From Simkaniaceae bacterium (GTDB taxonomy: Bacteria > Chlamydiota > Chlamydiia > Chlamydiales > Simkaniaceae), in assembly GCA_026708385.1 (NCBI GenBank), contig JAPOVA010000025.1, positions 1-48,906 on the forward strand: a DNA stretch of 48,906 bases. Reading direction: 5' to 3'. Position 1 is the stretch's first letter. Each line of letters opens with the position of its first letter. Under the pieces are notes generated by a model. The model saw only the letters and a program-made list of their open reading frames with translations. It was not told the origin of the DNA and ran no database searches. Shown here piece after piece: positions 18,098-27,512 of the stretch. Both the position numbers and the translations under genes were made by a program.

Positions 18098-18770
18098 TAA
18101 CCTGGTTCTAACGTGTCGGTTGGTCCCTCTTCAATTGTGGAACACCGTGTACATGGTCTTCTTCTCGGCGTTGTTTTCCCTCTTGATCGGGTTGCCCGTC
18201 GGGGTGATCCTGACCGTGACGGATAAGGGGCATATCAGGGAGCATGTCGTGATACATAAGGTACTGGGAGCATTCGTAAACGTAGGACGTTCGTTTCCTT
18301 TTGCCATTTTGATGGTCGCGTTGATTCCCGTGACGAGGTGGATTGTGGGGACGAGCTTGGGGACGACGGCGACGATCGTGCCCTTAACCGTTGCCGCGGC
18401 TCCCTTTTTTGCGCGACTTGTGGAATCGAGCTTGAAAGGGGTCGACGAAGCGGTGTTGGAGATGGCGCGCGTGACGGGTTCTTCAGCGAGGCAGATGATC
18501 ATGAAGGTGCTCATACCCGAAGCATTACCGATGCTCTGCTCCGGACTGACCACGACCGTTGTCAATTTGGTAGGGTATAGTGCGATGGCGGGGCTGATCG
18601 GAGGCGGAGGGCTCGGTGAGGTGGCGATCCGGTACGGGTACAACCGGTTCAACACGTTTGTGATGATCGTGACCATCGCGTTGTTGATCGTGATCGTATG
18701 GTTCATTGAATGGGTGGGACGTATATCGTATCGCCGTATCGTCGTGGGAAGGGGGATGGCATATGTGTAG
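18090..18770 (+). CDS. metI: Methionine ABC transporter permease
   Basis: This is a membrane protein of 226 residues with about five spans. The EAA loop, which contacts the ATPase, is seen as EMARVTGSSARQ near the middle. GLIGGGGLGEVAIRYGY matches MetI. The ATG at 18090 (or a GTG three bases earlier) overlaps the end of metN. It ends inside the start of metQ. Confidence 0.94.
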   Translation: MYDNLVLTCRLVPLQLWNTVYMVFFSALFSLLIGLPVGVILTVTDKGHIREHVVIHKVLGAFVNVGRSFPFAILMVALIPVTRWIVGTSLGTTATIVPLTVAAAPFFARLVESSLKGVDEAVLEMARVTGSSARQMIMKVLIPEALPMLCSGLTTTVVNLVGYSAMAGLIGGGGLGEVAIRYGYNRFNTFVMIVTIALLIVIVWFIEWVGRISYRRIVVGRGMAYV

Positions 18771-19581
18771 ATGCGGTCGTGTTGCGTTTGCCTCTTCCGG
18801 AGTCGCTTACCTTTTGTCTCTCCTTCTCTGTTTGCAGGGTTGCACCTCTTCGTCCGGATCGAAAAAGGAGTTGAAGGTAGCGGCGACCCCCGTACCTCAT
18901 GCGGAGATGCTTGAGTTCGTCGCGCCCCTTCTCCGGCAGGAAGGGATTGAGTTGAAGGTGTTGGTGACGGATGACTACCGCCTTCCGAACCGGGAACTTG
19001 CGGAAAAGGAGGTGGATGCGAATTTTTTCCAACACCTCCCCTTTCTCGATGAAGAGGTCGAACATTTTCACTATCCCATTCGCTCTTTTGCCAAAATCGA
19101 GCTTGAACCCATGGGCGTCTATTCGGACAAGATTCGTGATATAGGGAAAGTGAAAGAGGGATTTACGGTTGCCGTGCCGAACGATCCGACGAACGAGGGG
19201 CGTGCCCTTCTCCTTTTGCAAAAGCACGGACTGATCACGTTGAAAGACTCTACATCGCTCTCTGCTACTCCGTTGGACATTGTCGATAACCCCTTGCACC
19301 TCAAGTTCAAGGAGGCCGATGCGGCCGCTTTGCCACGCCTTTTGCGGGATGTGGGCATTGCCGTGATCAATACGAACAACGTATTGCAGGCAGGGATGTC
19401 TCCTTTACAAGATGCATTGGTGATCGAGGGATCGGATTCCGCCTACGTCAATATCATTGCCATTAGGATAGAAGACGCAAAGCGAGCCGACCTGTTGGCG
19501 CTTAAGGAAGCGATGACCTCTCAGGAGATGCGCCATTTCATCAGAAAAAAATATAAAGGGGCGGTGATACCTGCTTTTTAG
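18763..19581 (+). CDS. metQ: Methionine-binding lipoprotein
   Basis: The start at 18763 is chosen because it overlaps the metI stop and gives a lipoprotein signal (LLSLLLCLQGC). It gives 272 residues, with the NlpA/MetQ family core: KVAATPVPHAEML, EVDANFFQHLPFLDE, then AVPNDPTNEGRAL. The mature protein binds methionine outside the inner membrane and delivers it to MetNI. A weak hairpin follows at 19580-19599 without a T-run. Confidence 0.95.
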   Translation: MCRCGRVAFASSGVAYLLSLLLCLQGCTSSSGSKKELKVAATPVPHAEMLEFVAPLLRQEGIELKVLVTDDYRLPNRELAEKEVDANFFQHLPFLDEEVEHFHYPIRSFAKIELEPMGVYSDKIRDIGKVKEGFTVAVPNDPTNEGRALLLLQKHGLITLKDSTSLSATPLDIVDNPLHLKFKEADAAALPRLLRDVGIAVINTNNVLQAGMSPLQDALVIEGSDSAYVNIIAIRIEDAKRADLLALKEAMTSQEMRHFIRKKYKGAVIPAF

Positions 19582-19598
19582 AAGATAAGGTCGTCTTC

Positions 19599-19628
19599 TT
19601 GTAAGATAATTGCCCCTTCACGTAGAAT
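19599..19628 (+). promoter_or_regulatory. Possible promoter of the nucleotide transporter
   Basis: TTGTAA (19599-19604), an 18-base spacer and TAGAAT (19623-19628) lie 27 bases before the ATG at 19656. This is the best match in the 74-base gap. No clear Shine-Dalgarno precedes the ATG. Confidence 0.35.
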
Positions 19629-19655
19629 CATTTTACTTCGCTTGCACGGGTACTT

Positions 19656-21212
19656 ATGTCTTCGTCAACACCCTCCGGGGGGGGGATATGGGGCATGCTT
19701 CTGCGACCTTTTCGGTTGCATGAGGTGAGGAAGTTTCTTCCTTTGAATGTCATCCTGTTCTTGATTTGCTTCAACTACAGTGTTTTGAAGGCAGCTAAAG
19801 ATGCCCTGATGATTACGGCTCCCGGATCGGGTGCCGAGGCGATTCCCTTCATGAAGATTTGGATCGTATTTCCCGTGGCCTTGGGCATTACCTATTTGTT
19901 TAATCGTCTATTTAATCGTTATAGTCAACAGAAGACATTTTGCATAATTATCGGCATTTTTCTGGCGTTTTTCGTACTGTTTGCCTACGTACTCTATCCC
20001 CACCGCGACGCAATCCACCCCCATCGCTTAGGTGTCGGATTGCAGGAGATGTTACCCGGGGGGTGTCACGGATTTGTCGCGATCATCCGGAATTGGTCGT
20101 ACGCTCTATTTTATGTGATGGCCGAGCTGTGGACGACGATCATCATGTCGCTTGCTTTTTGGGGATTTGCCAATTCGGTCATTTCGGTCGATGAGGCAAA
20201 AAAACATTACGGAATACTCGGTGTCTCGGCGAATATCGGAACACTTTGTGCGGGATATGCGACTGCGAACCTCTCCGCGTACGTATTCGGGTGGGTGAAC
20301 GGCGATCACTGGGGGCGGTACCTCGAGACGATAACGGTGATCGTCGTGTGTGTCGGACTGTGTACCGTTATGATGTTTTACCGGTACTACCGTGGCTTTA
20401 TTGTTCGTCATGTTAAGACTCGCGATCCTTTCTTTGAACAGGGTAACGGAGCCGGGAAGAAGAAGTTGGGGGTGCGGAAAAATTTTTCCTATTTCAAAAA
20501 ATCGAAGTATCTTATCTGTATAGCCGTTTTGGTCATGGGGTTTAACTTTACGATCAACATTACCGAGGTGATATGGAAGGGGCAGATTAAGCTACTCTAC
20601 CCCCATCCCGAAGGGTATAACCGGTATATGGGGGAGGTGCTCATCGCCAACGGGTGGCTGTCAACGATTGCGGGGCTATTTCTCTGCAACCGGTTGATTC
20701 GTCGTTTCGGGTGGACGTTCGGTGCGTTGACCACACCGGTGGCGGTGTTCGTGACGGGGATCTGTTTTTTCGGTTTTATTCTCTACAAAGATAGTGCGCT
20801 CTTGGTCCGGTGGACGGCGATGGTCGGGTCAAACCCCCTTACGATGTGTGTCCTTTTCGGTTCGGTGCACAACGTCCTATCTCGTAGTTGCAAGTATTCC
20901 TTTTTCGATGCGACGAAGGAGATCGCCTTTATCCCTTTGAGCGCCGAATCACAGGTGAAGGGGAAGGCGGTGATCGACGGGTTGGGATCCCGTATCGGTA
21001 AGTCGGGAAGTTCTTTGCTACAGAGCCTGCTCTTGGTTGCCTTCGGCTCAATGGCCGATGCGACACCGTGGTCCGGGTTGATCCTCTTGGCTGCCGTCCT
21101 CTGTTGGATGGTAGCGGCTCGATCCTTGGGGAGGCGCTTCGACCGACTCGTTCACCCCGTACGAGAAGGAGAAGGGTGCCGTAACCGGGACTTGGAAGCG
21201 GTACGTGGGTGA
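19656..21212 (+). CDS. ATP/ADP-type nucleotide transporter
   Basis: This 518-residue membrane protein with about 11-12 spans belongs to the TLC/NTT family found in chlamydiae, rickettsiae and plastids. Family hallmarks include NYSVLKAAKDALMI in the first span, KHYGILGVSANIG and the later DATKEIAFIPL. Such carriers exchange host ATP for bacterial ADP or import nucleotides across the inner membrane. Energy-parasite or nucleotide-import type cannot be told by eye, although the DATKEIAFIPL region fits the ATP/ADP exchanger group. A G9 tract falls at codons 8-10. The gene stands alone between metQ and ndk. Confidence 0.94.
   Translation: MSSSTPSGGGIWGMLLRPFRLHEVRKFLPLNVILFLICFNYSVLKAAKDALMITAPGSGAEAIPFMKIWIVFPVALGITYLFNRLFNRYSQQKTFCIIIGIFLAFFVLFAYVLYPHRDAIHPHRLGVGLQEMLPGGCHGFVAIIRNWSYALFYVMAELWTTIIMSLAFWGFANSVISVDEAKKHYGILGVSANIGTLCAGYATANLSAYVFGWVNGDHWGRYLETITVIVVCVGLCTVMMFYRYYRGFIVRHVKTRDPFFEQGNGAGKKKLGVRKNFSYFKKSKYLICIAVLVMGFNFTINITEVIWKGQIKLLYPHPEGYNRYMGEVLIANGWLSTIAGLFLCNRLIRRFGWTFGALTTPVAVFVTGICFFGFILYKDSALLVRWTAMVGSNPLTMCVLFGSVHNVLSRSCKYSFFDATKEIAFIPLSAESQVKGKAVIDGLGSRIGKSGSSLLQSLLLVAFGSMADATPWSGLILLAAVLCWMVAARSLGRRFDRLVHPVREGEGCRNRDLEAVRG
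19677..19685. repeat. G9 tract near the start of the transporter gene
   Basis: Nine G bases encode the Gly run in MSSSTPSGGGIWG, only seven codons after the ATG. Loss or gain of one base would abolish nearly the whole protein. Confidence 0.9.
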
Positions 21213-21650
21213 GCAAACCGGAGTACGACCATAGGGGGGGGGGGATCGAGGATGACTCCGGACGAGTCCGTTGATCCGGTCGTTGTGGATAATAGGTTTG
21301 CCGGACCATCTGATTGAGCTGTTTGCCGAGCCCGTTCCCTTGTCGCCATGTTGTCTCCTGCAGATGTATCGATTGCCGGTCCCTCTGTTGCTCCTGCTCC
21401 GTCAGACTCGTCTGTCGATCCGTTTCCTCTATCCGTCGTTCTATCCGGTTCGTCTGTTGTGCAATCTTCCGACTGATCCGATCCGCATGCCGAACCGTAT
21501 GCACTGCCTGAGCCGTCGTTTATGAACAATACCTATTTGTTTGCACTTTCCGATCGGGTTCGATGGGTGAAAGAGAAATCGGGTATACGATCATGTATAT
21601 GCATGACGCATGCGGGAGTGGCGCCACGGAAATGTGTGAAGAGGGGGGGG
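21213..21650. other. Gap without a convincing gene
   Basis: This 438-base stretch lies between the convergent ntt and ndk genes. It begins with a G11 tract (21234-21244), then a pyrimidine-rich low-complexity stretch (21290-21520) that is open in several frames on both strands because it lacks A/T-rich stops. A minus-strand frame (Glu/Gln/Arg-rich from about 21504) overlaps ntt and has no ribosome site. I see no supported gene. Confidence 0.6.
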
Positions 21651-22073
21651 TTAAGAGTGAAGCTCGCGACAAGAGAAGAAAAAAGCGATCTCCGTCCGCG
21701 CGACGTCGGGACCGTCCGACCCGTGTACCGCATTGGCATCGATCGTCTTGGCAAAGTCCGCTCTGATTGTCCCCGGAGTGGCTTGTGCCGGGTCGGTGGC
21801 CCCCATGAGATCTCGGTGTTTTCGTATCGCATCTTCCCCTTTCAGGGCCGAGACCAAAACGGAACCCGATATCATGAACTTCACGAGATCATTGAAGAAA
21901 GGGCGCCCTTCGTGTATCGCATAGAAAGCCCTTGCTTCTTCTTCGGAAAGCTTGACCATTTTAGCACCCACAATGCGAAGTCCCGACTTTTCAAACCTGG
22001 ACAGGATGGCACCGATGTGCCCCCGGCTTACGGCATCCGGCTTGATGATGGATAGCGTAATCTCCTCTGCCAT
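21651..22073 (-). CDS. ndk: Nucleoside diphosphate kinase
   Basis: The ATG at 22073 ([15 protein letters not shown]) follows AAAGGA and gives 140 residues, the family length. The phosphorylated His is in [10 protein letters not shown], and the C-terminus is normal. It moves the gamma phosphate between nucleotides. It is separated from the upstream glyQS by a strong terminator, so it should have its own promoter. Confidence 0.97.
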   Translation of the reverse strand: MAEEITLSIIKPDAVSRGHIGAILSRFEKSGLRIVGAKMVKLSEEEARAFYAIHEGRPFFNDLVKFMISGSVLVSALKGEDAIRKHRDLMGATDPAQATPGTIRADFAKTIDANAVHGSDGPDVARTEIAFFFSCRELHS

Positions 22074-22133
22074 GTCCCGATCCTTTCTCTTTCGGCTATC
22101 GTCGAAGGATCCCATCCTACCTCACTCGGAGAT

Positions 22134-22167
22134 AAAAAAAAACCCGGAAAAAGTCATTCTTCCCGGG
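22134..22167 (-). terminator. Intrinsic terminator of glyQS
   Basis: On the minus strand, CCCGG with one bulged G plus AA pairs with TT plus CCGGG around a short loop, followed by nine T (22134-22142 on the plus strand read as A). It lies about 130 bases after the glyQS stop and just before ndk, so it ends glyQS transcription. The stretch 22170-22295 is AT-rich with no gene. Confidence 0.8.
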
Positions 22168-22295
22168 CTCTCATTAAGGTCTTTCTTACTGTCGTGTAGT
22201 CTGATCAACTACAAGAAAGATTATATCAACTGACATTTTCCGTGTCAAAAAAAATATATAAAATAATAAATTACTGAAAATAAATAGTTTATGAA

Positions 22296-25200
22296 CTAAC
22301 CTCTCCCCTTCCGTATCTTGTCAAAGTCCGATAAACGACGAAAAAGGGATACGATGTCTCGTAACATGGCCAGGCGATTCCTCCTTACTGCGGGGTCGGG
22401 GGCGAGAATGCGCAGTGCATCGAAAAATTTACTAAGTGGTTGACGTATAGATAGTAAAGATTCAAATGCTACGATATAGTCTCTTGTTTCCAAGGAGGTG
22501 CTTAAGGAGGAGGCGACCGATCCGAGAGTGCGGTACAGCACCCTTTCCTCATCTTCCCGGAACGCCCCTTCCCTCACTTCGGGGAGGTCGGTCCGGCCTT
22601 CGAGTTGTCCCTTCGCCCGCTTGTAAATCTCGTGGAGTTTGGCAAAATCTTCCGTTTTGCGAAATCGGTTCAACGCTTCGGTTCGCAACAACCTGTCGTA
22701 AGGGTCGATCCCCCGGATCGTGGCCGATGCGACTGCCCGGATCTCATCCGGTGCAAAGGAGCCCTGCCGAAAACCCTCCAAAAAGTGTTGCAATCGGTTT
22801 ACGATGAAAATATGCAACTCTTCCTTCACCCGATCGGGGTTCTCGATTCCGGGAAAGAGGGGGAGGATCTTACCTATGCAGTCGGCGAGATCTATGTGTA
22901 AGTTATTTTCGATCAGGATCCTGATGATGCCGAATACGTGACGCCTCACTCCGTAGGGATCTCCGGAAGAGCTCGGCATGCGACCGCTTGCGCAGTAGCC
23001 GACAACATCATGTAGCTTATCGGCCAGGGCGGTCACGTAGCTGACGGGATCGGTCGGTAGCTCGTCCGCCTCGAACCGGGGGAGGAGATGTTTTCTAACG
23101 GCTCCGGCCGTCTCCGGTTCCTCGCCCCCGTGTAGGGCGTAGTATTCGCCGATGACCCCTTGCAGAACGGGAAATTCTCGGACGAGAGAAGTGGCGAGAT
23201 CCGCTTTGGCAAGTTCGCAGGCTCGGGCGATCTTGGCGACGGTCTCTTTATCCAAGTGTAGAGATTGTGCCTGAAGAAGGGCGATCCGGCCCATGCGCTC
23301 CGTTTTATCGGCCATAGTACCGAGCGTATCGCAAAAGGTGATGGTGTGTAACTCCTTGGCAAAGGTGTCGAGAGAGGTGCGCAGATCGTTTTCGTAGAGG
23401 AATTTGCCATCGGCAAGACGGGCTGTCAATACACAACTGTTGCCCTCTTTGATCGTCTTGTCGGGCCGGTTGTCGGCTGTGATAACGAAGCGATCGGAAA
23501 GGGAGCCGTCTCTGTTCGCCAAGGGGAAATATCTCCGGTGATAGACCATTTCCGATATGAGAATTTCTTTCGGCATCTCCAGAAATATGCGATCAAACGA
23601 GGCAACACAGAGTGTCGGCCATTCGGAGAGAAAGAGCACCTCCTCCAAGACGCGATCTCTCTCCACGGGTAGGGTATCCGTTGCATCGGTAAGGGAACGG
23701 AGTTGTGTGAGAATGCTCCGTTTCCTCTCCTCGATATCGACGAGGACGTCTCGGGAACGAAGGGTTTCGACATAATCGGTCGCCTTTTTGATCCGGATAG
23801 GCCCCGGAGAACGTTGCGTATGTCCGGTAGAGAGGTCGGAGGAGAGAACCGACCCGACCGAAAAGGGGATGACGCGACTCCCCAGAAGGGCTGTGATGGT
23901 GTGAATGGGGCGGGCGTAGGTAATCGAGGAGTTTCCCCATCGCATTTTTTTGGGAAACCGAAGGGAGGTAATGCATTCCGGAAGGCGTTTGCGTAAGAGC
24001 TCTTCCGTCGGTAGGGCACTCTTTTTCGTTTCGAAGATGAGGTACTCCTTGTTTTTGATGAGGCGGATCGTAATCGTTCCCGTAGGGCAAAGGTAGGGAG
24101 CCTCTCTTAGTTCCGGAAGGGTCCGGGGTGCAACACCCGTTGAGCGGAAAAATCCGGTGCCCTGAGGAGTCGGTACACCCCTCTCGTCGAAAGCAAGAGC
24201 AAGGGGAGGCCCTTTTTTTTCTTCCCGTTCGGGGGAAGTTGCGGAGGCAAGGTTGTGTACGAGGACGGCCAAACGGCCGGGAGAACCGAAGGCGTCAATC
24301 CTATCAAAGGGAAGCTTTTCTTCTCGTAAAAGGGCTTCGACACTCTGTTTGAGGTGGTGGCATCCTACCCGAACGGATCCGGCCGGCAATTCTTCCGAGC
24401 CGATTTCAAGGAGAAAATCTTCCCGTTCTCCTTCCGGTACCTTCCTTAAAGGGGGAGGAGATGTTTCGGGAGGGAGGTCGTTATCCGGGTCGGCACCCGC
24501 CACGCACAGGGGAAACCCCTCTCTTTCGCGTATGGCGAGGAAGGTCTTGGCAGCCCCCTTGGCAAGTTCCCTCACCCTCGTAACGTATCCCGTTCTTTCG
24601 GCTACGGAGAGGACACCACGTGCCTCCAAGATGTTAAAGGCGTGCGACGCTTTGATGGCAAAATCATAGGCAGGTAGGGGAAGGTCGCGTTCGGAGAGGG
24701 TGCGGGACTCTTTTGCAAAGTCCTCAAAATGGCGACGCCACATGGCGACGGAGGCGTGATCGAAATTGTAGCGACTCCACTCCCTTTCTCCCTGTAGGCA
24801 GATATCGCCGTAGGAAAGGGAATCATTCCACATGATGTCGAAGAGGTGATGTTTTTTCTGCAGATTCATGCAGAGCCTTTCGAGTCCGTATGTGATCTCC
24901 ACTGTTACGGGACGCAATGCGTACCCTGCAACTGATTGGAAATATGTAAATTGTGTAATCTCCATTCCGTTTAGCCATACCTCCCAACCCAGTCCCCACG
25001 CCCCGAGAGTGGGAGACTCCCAGTCATCATGGACGAACCGGATGTCGTGGACCTTGCGATCGATACCGAGTGCCTCCAACGATTCGAGATAGAATCGCCG
25101 GATGGCATCCGGAGAGGGCTTCATGACCACTTGGAGCTGGTGGAAGAAGTGCAACCGGTGCGGATTGTCTCCATACCTGCCGTCTTGAGGTCTTCTTGAG

Positions 25201-25370
25201 GGCTCTACGTAGACGATATTGAACGGTTCGGGGCCGACTGCGCGTAAGAAGGTCGCCGGATTGAACGTGCCGGCACCGACCTCGACGTCGTGCCCGTATC
25301 CGACGAGACACCCCTTGGTCTGCCAAAACGCGTGGAGCGTGCGCACGGTCTGTTGGAACGAGGGCGACAT
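22296..25370 (-). CDS. glyQS: Fused glycyl-tRNA synthetase, alpha and beta chains
   Basis: This is a single chain of 1024 residues. Residues 1-295 are the alpha (GlyQ) catalytic part, with TFNPATFLRA, RPQDGRYGDNP and GLGWEVWLNGMEITQFTYFQ. After a Pro/Glu-rich linker at about 305-325, the beta (GlyS) part begins with DFLLEIGSEELPAG and continues through the HD-like and anticodon-binding regions. Most bacteria make two separate chains, and the fused form is a known chlamydial trait. It charges tRNA-Gly. A secretin gene lies 32 bases upstream on the same strand, so the two may be co-transcribed. Confidence 0.97.
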   Translation of the reverse strand: MSPSFQQTVRTLHAFWQTKGCLVGYGHDVEVGAGTFNPATFLRAVGPEPFNIVYVEPSRRPQDGRYGDNPHRLHFFHQLQVVMKPSPDAIRRFYLESLEALGIDRKVHDIRFVHDDWESPTLGAWGLGWEVWLNGMEITQFTYFQSVAGYALRPVTVEITYGLERLCMNLQKKHHLFDIMWNDSLSYGDICLQGEREWSRYNFDHASVAMWRRHFEDFAKESRTLSERDLPLPAYDFAIKASHAFNILEARGVLSVAERTGYVTRVRELAKGAAKTFLAIREREGFPLCVAGADPDNDLPPETSPPPLRKVPEGEREDFLLEIGSEELPAGSVRVGCHHLKQSVEALLREEKLPFDRIDAFGSPGRLAVLVHNLASATSPEREEKKGPPLALAFDERGVPTPQGTGFFRSTGVAPRTLPELREAPYLCPTGTITIRLIKNKEYLIFETKKSALPTEELLRKRLPECITSLRFPKKMRWGNSSITYARPIHTITALLGSRVIPFSVGSVLSSDLSTGHTQRSPGPIRIKKATDYVETLRSRDVLVDIEERKRSILTQLRSLTDATDTLPVERDRVLEEVLFLSEWPTLCVASFDRIFLEMPKEILISEMVYHRRYFPLANRDGSLSDRFVITADNRPDKTIKEGNSCVLTARLADGKFLYENDLRTSLDTFAKELHTITFCDTLGTMADKTERMGRIALLQAQSLHLDKETVAKIARACELAKADLATSLVREFPVLQGVIGEYYALHGGEEPETAGAVRKHLLPRFEADELPTDPVSYVTALADKLHDVVGYCASGRMPSSSGDPYGVRRHVFGIIRILIENNLHIDLADCIGKILPLFPGIENPDRVKEELHIFIVNRLQHFLEGFRQGSFAPDEIRAVASATIRGIDPYDRLLRTEALNRFRKTEDFAKLHEIYKRAKGQLEGRTDLPEVREGAFREDEERVLYRTLGSVASSLSTSLETRDYIVAFESLLSIRQPLSKFFDALRILAPDPAVRRNRLAMLRDIVSLFRRLSDFDKIRKGRG

Positions 25371-25402
25371 GACGACATACTACCCGATGTACCGGTTTTT
25401 TG

Positions 25403-26941
25403 TCAGGTATGCTTCGCCTCCCGGATACTTTCCCGAACGAACCGGGACTCTTCCGATTGTCCTCCCGCTCGCTCCTCTTGGCGGGTGGTGAGTGCGCCGT
25501 GGTCGTCGGCCGTTCTGACGATTTGCGGACGGACGAAAACCACGATATTTCGTTTGGTTCTCTCCGTGTCGTTTTTGCTGAATACGACACTGATTCCGGG
25601 GATGCCTCCGAGACAGGGGATGCCCCGCCTTCCCTTGCTTTTCGTATGTCGGGAGACACCACTGAGGACGAGGAAGCTCTTATCGGGGACGTGCGCTCGG
25701 GTAGACATCTTCGTTTTGGTTGTCCGGATGCCCCGTACGCCGGCATGATCTTCACCCCGGTTTTGGTCGATTGCTTCCGTGATCTCTTGAGTCAGATCCA
25801 AGGTGATGATGTCGTTGTCTCCCAAAAGAGGGGTGATATCGAGTGTAACCCCTATATCCTTGTATTCGAGGTTGGTGTTCGTGAGTGTGTTGCTACCTTG
25901 ATTTCGTACGACGGAACCCGTAAAGGGGATATTCTCACCAACGAAGATGTGGGAGGGTTGATTGTCTTGTGTGATGATCTTCTGGTTGAGGATGATATCG
26001 CTCCGACTATCTTCTTCGAGGGCCGATACGAGCGACCCTAGGGAGAGGTAGGAGGCCCCCTTATGCCGGATAATGGTACCGATGATGCCGAGATCGAATC
26101 CCTTGGTTAAGGGAAACGATCCGGCCCCTTTCGGAGGAGAAGAACCGATCGATCGGAGTGCGGAGGCAAAGGTATTCGATTTCGTGCTACCGGAAAAGTT
26201 GCCGAATCCGACTCCGCACTTCCCTTCGTATTGTCCTCCTCCTCCCCAGTCGAGTCCGAAGTCGAGCGCTTTGCGTACGTCGGTTTCGATCACTAGAATC
26301 TCGATAAAAATCTGTTTTTTAGGGGCGTCGATATTGCGAATGAGTCGGGTCAGGGAGGCGATTCCTCCCCGAGAGCCGTTGTAGATGAGTGAGTTTGTGG
26401 AGGGGACGTACCGTACCGAATTGATGGTCCGCAGAAGTTCCGGGTCACTCTCTTTGCGGTCACTTAAGTCGGTAGCAATCTTGCGGATCGTCTCTTGAAT
26501 TTCGGCCCCGTGATGGTATTTCAGCTTGTAGGTTTGAAAGGTCACCCTTTTTTCGGAATCTTCCCCCGGAAGATCCGGTGCGAAGGACATCGCGGAATCA
26601 CCCTCATATCCGTCCTCCCTTCCGAAGAGGAGGTATTCGTCCCTTTCTTCCACCTTGATACCCCGTTTCGCCAACATTTCGATCATGATGCGTAAGACGA
26701 TTTTCGGGTGGATGGGTTTTCCCGTGGTGAAATCGACGGGAAAGTCGAGCATCCTCTCGTCGTATACACAGTTGACCTTGGCGATCTTACCTACGAAGCG
26801 GATCAATTCGAGCATCGACACTTCTTTGAAGTCGATCATCACCTCTTCTTCCCGATCCGGATCGGTTGTTCGATGATCCGATTCCGCATAGGAAAGTAGG
26901 GAAAAGAGGAAGAAAACAAGCAATGAGAACCGGACCGGCAT
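25403..26941 (-). CDS. Short type II-like secretin
   Basis: This 512-residue protein has a cleavable signal (RFSLLVFFLFSLLSYAES) and no lipobox. Residues about 35-105 form an N0/STN-like domain, about 130-215 an N1-like ring domain (TFQTYKLKYHHG), and the rest the secretin barrel, with IIRHKGASYLSL, the VGENIPFTGS beta-lip motif and GVTLDITPLL. The chlamydial GspD is longer (about 760 residues), so this one lacks ring domains. It forms outer-membrane channels, probably for type II secretion or pilus-like export. No other secretion gene is nearby. Confidence 0.88.
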   Translation of the reverse strand: MPVRFSLLVFFLFSLLSYAESDHRTTDPDREEEVMIDFKEVSMLELIRFVGKIAKVNCVYDERMLDFPVDFTTGKPIHPKIVLRIMIEMLAKRGIKVEERDEYLLFGREDGYEGDSAMSFAPDLPGEDSEKRVTFQTYKLKYHHGAEIQETIRKIATDLSDRKESDPELLRTINSVRYVPSTNSLIYNGSRGGIASLTRLIRNIDAPKKQIFIEILVIETDVRKALDFGLDWGGGGQYEGKCGVGFGNFSGSTKSNTFASALRSIGSSPPKGAGSFPLTKGFDLGIIGTIIRHKGASYLSLGSLVSALEEDSRSDIILNQKIITQDNQPSHIFVGENIPFTGSVVRNQGSNTLTNTNLEYKDIGVTLDITPLLGDNDIITLDLTQEITEAIDQNRGEDHAGVRGIRTTKTKMSTRAHVPDKSFLVLSGVSRHTKSKGRRGIPCLGGIPGISVVFSKNDTERTKRNIVVFVRPQIVRTADDHGALTTRQEERAGGQSEESRFVRESIREAKHT

Positions 26942-27071
26942 AACATATATAGTAGTCTAATTTTTAATAATAGAAGGTCTACTAAACCTTTGTCTGTCGC
27001 AGGATGTGGAATAGATTATAGACGAACGCGGGACATTAAATGCAAGAATCCTTTGCAAAAAAAGAGTGAGG

Positions 27072-27111
27072 CCGGTCTGCGGTGAGCGGGGCAGAGGTCG
27101 CCGAAGACCGG
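27072..27111. other. Hairpin in the gap after the secretin promoter region
   Basis: CCGGTCT (27072-27078) and AGACCGG (27105-27111) pair perfectly, and after one mismatch CGG pairs with CCG, giving a 10-bp stem with an 18-base loop. It is not followed by a T-run. The rest of 26942-27166 is AT-rich near the secretin start and holds no gene I can support. Confidence 0.5.
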
Positions 27112-27166
27112 AGGGTGATCCGGCTTATGTCACTCGCAATACATCACAAAGGAAGGGACGGAGTCC

Positions 27167-27361
27167 GTGAGTAGAAAAGATGAGCAGGAACTGATCCGAA
27201 CCATCTGCGATCGGGTAGGGCTCGGAATGTTTACGTCGGTAGCGTGTACCCCGTACGCTCCGACCGATGAGGAGAGGATAGATCTTGTCACCAAGACTTA
27301 CCGGAAAGAAGAGAGAGGTGCTTGCTTTCGTGAGGGGGATGTTGGGGGGGGGTTGAGATAA
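27167..27361 (+). CDS. Small hypothetical ORF, 64 residues
   Basis: A GTG with AAGGAAGG-like sequence upstream starts SRKDEQELIRTICDRVG. The first 45 residues look like real protein, and the end runs into a G9 tract (27344-27352) and stops soon after. It may be a fragment or a phase-variable start of a longer gene. No family is recognised. Confidence 0.3.
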   Translation: MSRKDEQELIRTICDRVGLGMFTSVACTPYAPTDEERIDLVTKTYRKEERGACFREGDVGGGLR

Positions 27362-27512
27362 ATCGGAAAAAGGAGTAGGATGGGGCGCCGGTTGTGAGTC
27401 GATTTTCCCTTTTACTGCCGGTGTGGTCGGTAGCCGAGGATGCGTGGTGGCGCCCCCTCCCGAGAAACATATATTAGCGGGGAAAGCGGCTCCTTTTTAT
27501 CAGGAGAAAGGG

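Noticed and set aside
21243-21300. Sequence resembling a hammerhead core after ntt
   Set aside because: GATGACTCCGGACGAGTCCG lacks the conserved CUGAUGA and GAAA blocks.
20929-21529. Minus-strand ORFs after ntt, rich in Glu, Gln and Arg or Ser and Asp
   Set aside because: They overlap the end of ntt in antisense, have no ribosome site, and all frames are open there because of low-complexity sequence.
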